From positions 1 to 34,345 of the forward strand of contig NZ_CAJPVH010000055.1 in assembly GCF_905397395.1 (NCBI RefSeq): a stretch of 34,345 nucleotides of DNA, written 5' to 3'. Positions 1 to 5,457 of this stretch are shown here, piece by piece. The notes under the pieces were generated by a model. It had not been told where the DNA came from and made no database searches. It was given only the letters and a program-made list of their open reading frames with translations. The first letter of the stretch is position 1. Each line of letters begins with the position of its first letter. The position numbers and the translations under genes are program-made. The stretch is from Cupriavidus campinensis (GTDB lineage: Bacteria; Pseudomonadota; Gammaproteobacteria; Burkholderiales; Burkholderiaceae).

Positions 1-131
1 GGCTCGCGCCGCTGCTCGGAAGACTCCTGGGGCCGCTGCTCGGGGGGCTGGCCCGCCGGGCGCGCCTCACGGGGTGGACGAGGCGGGCGTGGCGGCCGGG
101 AAACAGGTTTGACGGGGCGTTGTGCTGACAT
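1..131 (-). CDS. hrpA: N-terminus of a leftward gene, probably ATP-dependent helicase HrpA (partial)
   Basis: An open frame starts at an ATG and runs without a stop for 43 codons to the window edge. The visible part is rich in Pro, Arg, Glu and Gln, like a disordered N-terminal tail, so no catalytic domain can be seen. The name rests only on my recollection that hrpA lies head-to-head with argA in Ralstonia and Cupriavidus; the sequence does not prove it. No Shine-Dalgarno sequence precedes the ATG. Instead a TATAAT box on this strand ends eight bases before it, which would give a leaderless or nearly leaderless mRNA. An alternative is a different leftward gene, or a start further inside. Confidence 0.5.
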   Translation of the reverse strand, partial: MSAQRPVKPVSRPPRPPRPPREARPAGQPPEQRPQESSEQRRE

Positions 132-137
132 TGGCCG

Positions 138-149
138 GGATTATAATCC
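138..149. promoter_or_regulatory. Palindromic two-way -10 element between hrpA and argA
   Basis: GGATTATAATCC is a perfect palindrome, so TATAAT reads at 142-147 on the plus strand and at 145-140 on the minus strand. The ATG of argA lies 7 bases beyond the plus-strand box, and the ATG of the leftward gene lies 8 bases beyond the minus-strand box. That is about the usual distance from a -10 box to a transcription start. A weak -35 (TTGTGC, 120-125, spacer 16) is present for argA; none is convincing for the other direction. Neither gene has a Shine-Dalgarno sequence, which fits leaderless transcripts. Confidence 0.6.
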
Positions 150-154
150 GCGGC

Positions 155-1624
155 ATGAACGCCAGAACCTCCAATGCGCAGGCGCCTGCTCCGGCCCCTG
201 TCGCCCCCGACGAAGATGCCCCCGCTGCCCTGAGCGCAGCCCCCCTTCCCGTCGCCGAACCCGCCACGCCCATCCCGTCCGCCACGGCCGCCGCCGAGCT
301 GGCCGAGGCCAGCGGCCCGGACCACCAGCAGTTCGTGGACTGGCTGCGCGCCGTCGCACCCTATATCCACGCCTTCCGCGGCAAGACCTTCGTAATCGCC
401 TTCAGCGGCGAGATGGTCAAGGCCGGCGTGCTCAACGCGCTCGTCAACGACGTGGCGCTGCTGCACGCCATGGGCATGCAGATCGTGCTGGTCTTCGGCT
501 CCCGCCCGCAGGTGGAAGAGCAGCTGGCATTGCGCCATGTGGAATCCCAGTACGCGGACGGCGTGCGCATTACGGACAACGCCGCGCTCGAATGCGCCAA
601 GGAGGCCGCCGGCGAACTGCGGCTGGACATCGAGGCCGCCTTCAGCCAGGGCCTGCCGAACACGCCGATGGCCGGCGCGCAGCTGTCGGTGGTCTCCGGC
701 AACTTCATCACCGCGCGGCCGGTGGGTATCGTCAATGGCGTCGACTACCAGCACACCGGGCTGGTGCGCAAGATCGACTACGACTCGATGCACATGTCGC
801 TCTCGCACGGCAAGGTAGTACTGCTGTCGCCGCTGGGCTTCTCGCCCACCGGGCAGGCGTTCAACCTGTCGATGGAAGACGTGGCCAGCGCCACCGCCAG
901 CGCGCTGAAGGCCGACAAGCTGATCTTCATCACCGAAGTGCCCGGCGTGCCGGACCCGGTGGGCAAGCTGATGAAGGAGATGTCGCTGCGCACGGCCGTG
1001 GAGCGGTTGCAGAACAACCACCTGCCGCCGGACGTGGCCTATTACCTCGAACATCTGGTCAAGGCGCTCAAGGGCGGCGTGCCGCGCGCGCACCTGATCC
1101 CCTATTCGCTTGACGGCTCGGTACTGCTGGAACTGTTCCTGCACGATGGCGTGGGCACCATGGTGTCCGATACCGACCTGGAAAGCCTGCGGGAAGCCAC
1201 GCTCGACGACGTGGGCGGCATCCTGCAACTGATTGCACCGCTCGAGGCCGATGGCACGCTGGTGCCACGTGGACGTCACCTGATCGAGCGGGATATCGGC
1301 AATTTCTCGGTGATCGAGCACGATGGCGTGCTGTTCGGCTGCGCCGCGCTCTACGAATTCCCGCGCGAGAACATGGGCGAGATGGCCTGCCTGACGGTCT
1401 CGGCCGAGGCCCAGGGCACCGGCGACGGCGAGCGACTGCTCAAGCGCATCGAGCGCCGCGCCCGCGCGCTGGGGCTGGACCGGCTGTTCGTGCTCACCAC
1501 ACGCACCGAGCACTGGTTCCTGAAGCGTGGCTTCGTCCACGCCACCGTGGACGACCTGCCCGAGGACAAGCGCAAGCTCTATAACTGGCAGCGCAAGTCG
1601 ATGGTGCTGATGAAGAAACTGTAA
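155..1624 (+). CDS. argA: N-acetylglutamate synthase (amino-acid N-acetyltransferase)
   Basis: This enzyme makes N-acetylglutamate from glutamate and acetyl-CoA, the first step of arginine synthesis, in the cytoplasm. The 489 residues fall into three parts. Residues 1 to about 55 are an Ala/Pro-rich tail absent from the 443-residue E. coli protein. Next comes an amino-acid-kinase-like domain opening with RGKTFVIAFSGE and containing VSGNFITARPVG. A C-terminal GNAT domain from about residue 345 includes IGNFSVIEHDG, GEMACLTVS and LFVLTTRTEHWFLKRGF. I chose the ATG at 155 over an in-frame GTG at 122 because the upstream start would overlap the divergent start codon and the -10 box. Expression may be leaderless. 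Arginine feedback on the kinase-like domain is known for the family but cannot be read here. Confidence 0.93.
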   Translation: MNARTSNAQAPAPAPVAPDEDAPAALSAAPLPVAEPATPIPSATAAAELAEASGPDHQQFVDWLRAVAPYIHAFRGKTFVIAFSGEMVKAGVLNALVNDVALLHAMGMQIVLVFGSRPQVEEQLALRHVESQYADGVRITDNAALECAKEAAGELRLDIEAAFSQGLPNTPMAGAQLSVVSGNFITARPVGIVNGVDYQHTGLVRKIDYDSMHMSLSHGKVVLLSPLGFSPTGQAFNLSMEDVASATASALKADKLIFITEVPGVPDPVGKLMKEMSLRTAVERLQNNHLPPDVAYYLEHLVKALKGGVPRAHLIPYSLDGSVLLELFLHDGVGTMVSDTDLESLREATLDDVGGILQLIAPLEADGTLVPRGRHLIERDIGNFSVIEHDGVLFGCAALYEFPRENMGEMACLTVSAEAQGTGDGERLLKRIERRARALGLDRLFVLTTRTEHWFLKRGFVHATVDDLPEDKRKLYNWQRKSMVLMKKL

Positions 1625-1634
1625 CGCCGGCAGG

Positions 1635-1662
1635 GCCAAGCCCAGCCTTGGCCGGGCTTGGC
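1635..1662 (+). terminator. Possible stem-loop after argA
   Basis: A perfect 9-bp inverted repeat (GCCAAGCCC at 1635-1643, GGGCTTGGC at 1654-1662) with a 10-base loop begins 10 bases after the argA stop. No T-run follows, so it is a weak candidate for an intrinsic terminator. It could instead protect the 3' end. A TACAAT hexamer directly after it (1663-1668) could be a -10 box for yggX, but no matching -35 is visible. Confidence 0.35.
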
Positions 1663-1751
1663 TACAATAGCGGCCACGCAGCCGCCCAGAACCGGCATCA
1701 CGAATCGGCGTCCCCTCGCACCACAAAAGCGCCACGAACAAGGAGTTTCAC

Positions 1752-2024
1752 ATGGCCCGCATGGTCCATTGCATCAAGCTGAACAAGGAAGCCGAAGGCC
1801 TCGACTTCCCGCCGCTGCCGGGCGAACTTGGCAAGAAGATCTGGCAAAGCGTGTCGAAGGAAGCCTGGGCCGGTTGGCTCAAGCATCAGACCATGCTGAT
1901 CAATGAGAATCGTCTGAACATGGCCGACGCCCGCGCGCGCCAATATCTGCTCAAGCAGACCGAAAAGTACTTCTTCGGCGAAGGCGCCGATGCTGCCGCC
2001 GGCTACGTGCCGCCAGCGAACTGA
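1752..2024 (+). CDS. yggX: Probable Fe(2+)-trafficking protein YggX
   Basis: This small cytoplasmic protein is linked in enterobacteria to iron handling and protection of Fe-S clusters from oxidants. Its 90 residues match the usual family length. They show the family opening MVHCIKL with the conserved Cys7, followed by LNKEAEGLDFPPLPGELGKKI and the WLKHQTMLINENRLN stretch. A clear AGGAG at 1741-1745, six bases before the ATG, fixes the start. The gene stands alone, about 130 bases after argA, and is closed by a strong intrinsic terminator. Confidence 0.93.
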   Translation: MARMVHCIKLNKEAEGLDFPPLPGELGKKIWQSVSKEAWAGWLKHQTMLINENRLNMADARARQYLLKQTEKYFFGEGADAAAGYVPPAN

Positions 2025-2043
2025 TTCGCCAGTCTGGAAAAAC

Positions 2044-2075
2044 AAAAAGGGGTGCTTTATCAAGCACCCCTTTTT
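2044..2075. terminator. Two-way intrinsic terminator between yggX and rpiA
   Basis: A 9-bp perfect stem (GGGGTGCTT at 2049-2057, AAGCACCCC at 2062-2070) has loop TATC. It is flanked by five A on the left and five T on the right, so it works as a terminator on both strands. It separates two convergent genes. Confidence 0.93.
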
Positions 2076-2095
2076 CATGGGCGACTGGCTGAGCG

Positions 2096-2122
2096 GCTCG
2101 GGCCGCTCGGGCCGCTCGGGCC
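2096..2122 (+). repeat. Three perfect tandem copies of a 9-bp unit
   Basis: GCTCGGGCC occurs three times in a row, directly after the yggX/rpiA terminator and 10 bases before the rpiA stop codon. Because the unit is 9 bp and lies outside the coding region, copy number changes would not affect a reading frame. Confidence 0.85.
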
Positions 2123-2132
2123 ATACATCCTA

Positions 2133-2819
2133 TTAGTAGTCCGTGCGTTGCACGCCCTGCTCCGTGCCCAGCAGCAGCACATCCGCGCCACGCAGCGCGA
2201 ACAGGCCCACCGTCACCACGCCCGGGATCTGGTTGATCTGCTGCTCGATGTCCTTGGGCTGGCTGATGCGCAGCGCCGAGACGTCCAGAATCACGTTGCC
2301 GTTGTCAGTCTTGTAGATGCCGCCTTCCTTGGTCATGCGCAGGCGCGGCTGGCCGCCCAGCGCGGCGAGCTTGCGCGCCACAGCGGCACGTGCCATCGGG
2401 ATCACCTCCACCGGCAGCGGGAAGGCGCCGAGCGTGTCCACGAGCTTGCTGCCATCGGCGATGCAGACAAAGCGGCCGGCCACGGCGGCCACGATCTTCT
2501 CGCGCGTCAGCGCGCCGCCGCCGCCCTTGATCATGGCGCCCGAGGCGTCGATCTCGTCGGCGCCGTCCACGTAGACGGGAATCTCGTCCACTTCGTTCAG
2601 GTCCAGCACCTGGATGCCGTGCTGCTGCAGGCGTCGCGTGGAAGCCTCCGAGCTGGACACCGCGCCCGAGAAGCGCTCCTTGAACGCCGCGATGGCGTCG
2701 ATGAAGAGGTTGGCGGTGGAGCCGGTGCCCACGCCGAGTACGGCGCCCTGGGGCACTTCCTGCTTCACGTAGTCGGCGGCGGCTTGCGCCACCAGCGCCT
2801 TGAGTTCATCCTGCGTCAT
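2133..2819 (-). CDS. rpiA: Ribose-5-phosphate isomerase A
   Basis: RpiA interconverts ribose 5-phosphate and ribulose 5-phosphate in the non-oxidative pentose phosphate pathway. The 228 residues match the usual length near 219. Visible family motifs are GVGTGSTANLFIDA (phosphate loop), YVDGADEID, MIKGGGGALTREK and EVIPMARAAVARKLA. I start at the ATG before TQDELK. An upstream in-frame extension of 24 residues does not resemble the family and reaches into the region that should hold the promoter. It is divergent from tal, which acts in the same pathway; the two starts are 146 bases apart. Confidence 0.95.
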   Translation of the reverse strand: MTQDELKALVAQAAADYVKQEVPQGAVLGVGTGSTANLFIDAIAAFKERFSGAVSSSEASTRRLQQHGIQVLDLNEVDEIPVYVDGADEIDASGAMIKGGGGALTREKIVAAVAGRFVCIADGSKLVDTLGAFPLPVEVIPMARAAVARKLAALGGQPRLRMTKEGGIYKTDNGNVILDVSALRISQPKDIEQQINQIPGVVTVGLFALRGADVLLLGTEQGVQRTDY

Positions 2820-2884
2820 GTGAAAACAGCCTGATTGCTTGGGGGGAAACGCGTAGTGTAGCGGATCGGCGTGTGACGGCGGTG

Positions 2885-2912
2885 TTTCCAACCGTGCCAG
2901 CGCCGTTACAAT
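2885..2912 (+). promoter_or_regulatory. Candidate sigma-70 promoter of tal
   Basis: TTTCCA (2885-2890) and TACAAT (2907-2912) are separated by 16 bp and lie about 50 bases before the tal start. The -35 matches 4 of 6 and the -10 matches 5 of 6 consensus positions. It lies in the rpiA/tal divergent gap. Confidence 0.5.
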
Positions 2913-2965
2913 GAAAGCTGACTTCCCAAGCGGGCGGCAACTGACGGAACCGGATGGAACAGATC

Positions 2966-3922
2966 ATGACCGAGCTAGAGCAACTGAGACAATTCACCAC
3001 GGTAGTGGCCGATACTGGCGACTTCCAGCTGATGAAGCAGTACACGCCGCAGGACGCGACCACCAATCCGTCCCTGATTCTCAAGGCGGTGCAGAAAGCC
3101 GAATATCGGCCCCTGCTCGAGCAGGCTGTGCGCGACCATCATGGCAGCGCAGGCCTGGACGCCGTGATGGACCAGCTCCTGATCGCCTTCGGCTGCGAGA
3201 TCCTGGCCATCGTGCCGGGCCGCGTGTCCACGGAGGTTGATGCGCGGCTCTCGTTCGATACCCAGGCCACCGTGGACAAGGCGCGCCACCTGATCGGCCT
3301 GTACGAGCAGCGCGGCGTGGCGCGGGAGCGCGTGCTGATCAAGATCGCCTCCACCTGGGAAGGCATCAAGGCCGCGGAAATCCTCCAGCGCGAGAACATC
3401 CGCTGCAATATGACGCTGCTGTTCTCGCTGGTGCAGGCCGTGGCCTGCGCCGAGGCCGGCGCGCAGCTGATCTCCCCGTTCGTGGGCCGCATCCTCGACT
3501 GGTACAAGAAGCAGGCCGGCGACAAGTGGGACGCCAACGCCAATGCCGGCGACAACGACCCGGGCGTGCGGTCGGTGCGGCAGATCTACGATTACTACAA
3601 GAGTTTCGGCCATGCGACCGAGGTGATGGGCGCGAGCTTCCGCAGCACCGGCCAGATCCTGGCCCTGGCCGGCTGCGACCTGCTGACCATCAGCCCGGAA
3701 CTGCTCGAGCAACTGGCGGCCGGGCGCGGCACGGTCGAGCGCAAGCTGTCGGTGGAGCAGGCGCAGGCGGCGAATGTGGCGCGCGTCGTGGCCGACGAGC
3801 CGGCCTTCCGCTGGCAACTGAACGAGGACGCGATGGCCACCGAGAAGCTGGCCGAAGGCATCCGCCTGTTCGCTGCCGACGCGGTGAAGCTGGAAAAGCT
3901 GGTGGGAGAGCTGGCCGCCTAG
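2966..3922 (+). CDS. tal: Transaldolase
   Basis: Transaldolase moves a dihydroxyacetone unit between sugar phosphates in the pentose phosphate pathway. The 318 residues match E. coli TalB (317) from end to end. The Schiff-base lysine is Lys126 in RVLIKIASTWEG. DATTNPSLIL, CNMTLLFSLVQA, SPFVGRILDWYK and VMGASFRSTGQIL are all present. I chose the ATG at 2966 because it gives the standard family N-terminus; an in-frame ATG at 2954 would add only four residues and cannot be excluded. It pairs functionally with the divergent rpiA. Its stop lies only 4 bases from the stop of the convergent sirtuin gene, with no terminator between them. Confidence 0.95.
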   Translation: MTELEQLRQFTTVVADTGDFQLMKQYTPQDATTNPSLILKAVQKAEYRPLLEQAVRDHHGSAGLDAVMDQLLIAFGCEILAIVPGRVSTEVDARLSFDTQATVDKARHLIGLYEQRGVARERVLIKIASTWEGIKAAEILQRENIRCNMTLLFSLVQAVACAEAGAQLISPFVGRILDWYKKQAGDKWDANANAGDNDPGVRSVRQIYDYYKSFGHATEVMGASFRSTGQILALAGCDLLTISPELLEQLAAGRGTVERKLSVEQAQAANVARVVADEPAFRWQLNEDAMATEKLAEGIRLFAADAVKLEKLVGELAA

Positions 3923-3926
3923 GCCG

Positions 3927-4655
3927 CTACCACAGCGCCGGCAGGCATTGCCCTGCTGGCGCCGCCAGCACGAGGTCCGCGGTGGCGTCCAGCGCCGACG
4001 GCTGCGGATTGACCACGATCACGAACGCCCCGTTCTCCCGGGCCATGCCCGGCAGCGCCGCCGCCGGGTACACCAGCCCCGACGTGCCGACCACCAGGCA
4101 CAGATCGCAGGTTTCCGCCGCGTGCTCGGCGCGATAGCGCGCCACGCGTGGCAGATCCTCGCCAAACCAGACCACTCCGGGCCGCATCATCGCGCCGCAC
4201 AGCGCGCAATGGGGCGGCTCGCCCGGCACCGGCGGCACCGTGTCGCACCGTCCGCAGCCATCCAGCCATTTATTGGCAAACAGGTTGCCGTGCAGCTCGA
4301 TCACTTGCTGGCTGCCGGCCTGCTGGTGCAATCCGTCGATGTTCTGCGTGACCAGCGTGACCGGTCTCTGGTCGGCCAGCTGCGCCAGTGCGAAGTGCGC
4401 GGGATTGGGCTGGGTGGCAGAAACCATCGCCCGGCGGTGCTCGTACCACTGCCAGACCAACGCCGGCTGGCGCCGGTACGCAGCCTCGGTGGCGAGCTCT
4501 TCGGGGTCGAAGCGGGCCCAGAGGCCGGTCAGCGCGTCACGGAACGTCGGCACGCCCGATTCCGCCGAGACCCCGGCGCCGGTCAGCACGAAGATCTGGC
4601 TGGCCGCCGCGATCCGGTCGCGCGCCTGGGCGAGCAATGCCGCGTCCAGAATCAT
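3927..4655 (-). CDS. cobB: NAD-dependent protein deacylase, sirtuin class III (CobB/SIRT5-like)
   Basis: Sirtuins remove acyl groups from lysines using NAD and act in the cytoplasm. All core parts are visible in the 242 residues: GAGVSAESGVPTFRD (26-40), TQNIDGLH (103-110), catalytic His122 in ELHGN, and four zinc-binding Cys (134, 137, 150, 153). Tyr71 and Arg74 form the Y-x-x-R pair that in CobB and SIRT5 binds the acid group of succinyl-lysine. Desuccinylase activity is therefore likely as well as deacetylase activity; this is inferred from the family. The gene is last in the unit rnr-rlmB-cobB, 16 bases after rlmB. Confidence 0.9.
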   Translation of the reverse strand: MILDAALLAQARDRIAAASQIFVLTGAGVSAESGVPTFRDALTGLWARFDPEELATEAAYRRQPALVWQWYEHRRAMVSATQPNPAHFALAQLADQRPVTLVTQNIDGLHQQAGSQQVIELHGNLFANKWLDGCGRCDTVPPVPGEPPHCALCGAMMRPGVVWFGEDLPRVARYRAEHAAETCDLCLVVGTSGLVYPAAALPGMARENGAFVIVVNPQPSALDATADLVLAAPAGQCLPALW

Positions 4656-4671
4656 CGCCGATAGGCCGATG

Positions 4672-5415
4672 TCAGCGCGGCAGCCGGCGCTGGCGTACCG
4701 CTTCGTACAGGCAGACGCCGCTCGCCACCGAGACGTTCAGGCTTTCCACGCCGCCCGCCATCGGAATGCCGACCAGTTCGTCGCAGGTCTCGCGGGTCAG
4801 CCGGCGCATGCCCTCGCCTTCGGCACCCATGACGATCGCCATCGGGCCCTTGAGATCCAAGTCGTACAGCGTCTTCTCGGTGCCGTCAGCCGTGCCAACC
4901 ACCCAGATGCCGCGTTCCTGCAGCTCGCGCAGCGTGCGCGCGAGGTTGGTCACGGTGATGTAGGGCACGGTTTCGGCCGCGCCGCTGGCCACCTTGGCCA
5001 CCGTGGTGTTCAGCCCGACGCTGCGGTCCTTCGGGGCGATCACCGCGTGCGCGCCGGCGCCATCGGCCACGCGCAGGCAGGCGCCGAGGTTGTGCGGATC
5101 AGTCACGCCATCGAGCACCAGCAGCAGCGGCGTGCCTTCGATGCTATCGAGCAGTTCGTCCAGATTGAGTGCCAGCGAGATGTCGTCGGCGCGCGCCACC
5201 ACGCCCTGGTGGCGATCGGTGCCGGCCATGCCGCGCAGGCGGTCGGCATCCACCGGGTGCAGGCGCACGCTCAGGCTTTCCGCGAGGCGGATAAAGTCCT
5301 GCATGCGGCGGTCGCGCCGGTTGGATTCGATATAGATGTCGGACACGCTCTTCGCGTCTTGGCGAAGGCGTGCGTTCACGGCATGAAAGCCGATCAGGAG
5401 TTTGTGTTTGGCCAT
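4672..5415 (-). CDS. rlmB: 23S rRNA (guanosine-2'-O-)-methyltransferase RlmB
   Basis: RlmB 2'-O-methylates G2251 in the 23S rRNA P loop, using S-adenosylmethionine. The 247 residues match E. coli RlmB (243). There is an N-terminal substrate-binding domain (LLIGFHAVNARL) and a C-terminal SPOUT knot with LDGVTDPHNLGACLRVADGAG, IVMGAEGEGMRRLT and IPMAGGVESLNVSVA. It lies 42 bases downstream of rnr. The start codon sits inside a perfect 12-bp hairpin and lacks a Shine-Dalgarno sequence (see separate entry). The N-terminus of the family begins at this ATG, so the start itself is not in doubt. Confidence 0.94.
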   Translation of the reverse strand: MAKHKLLIGFHAVNARLRQDAKSVSDIYIESNRRDRRMQDFIRLAESLSVRLHPVDADRLRGMAGTDRHQGVVARADDISLALNLDELLDSIEGTPLLLVLDGVTDPHNLGACLRVADGAGAHAVIAPKDRSVGLNTTVAKVASGAAETVPYITVTNLARTLRELQERGIWVVGTADGTEKTLYDLDLKGPMAIVMGAEGEGMRRLTRETCDELVGIPMAGGVESLNVSVASGVCLYEAVRQRRLPR

Positions 5416-5439
5416 GGCGGGATTGTACCCGCCATGGCC
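5410..5439 (-). promoter_or_regulatory. Hairpin enclosing the rlmB start codon, loop TACAAT
   Basis: GGCCATGGCGGG (5410-5421) and CCCGCCATGGCC (5428-5439) are perfect 12-bp inverted arms. Read on the rlmB strand, the six-base loop is TACAAT, a good -10 hexamer, followed by six bases and then the ATG at 5415. A transcript started from this box would begin at or next to the ATG. A transcript reading through from rnr would fold the ATG into the stem. No clear -35 is visible. The inverted repeat is certain; both functions are inferred. Confidence 0.6.
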
Positions 5440-5457
5440 ACCCCGGCGCCGCGTGTT

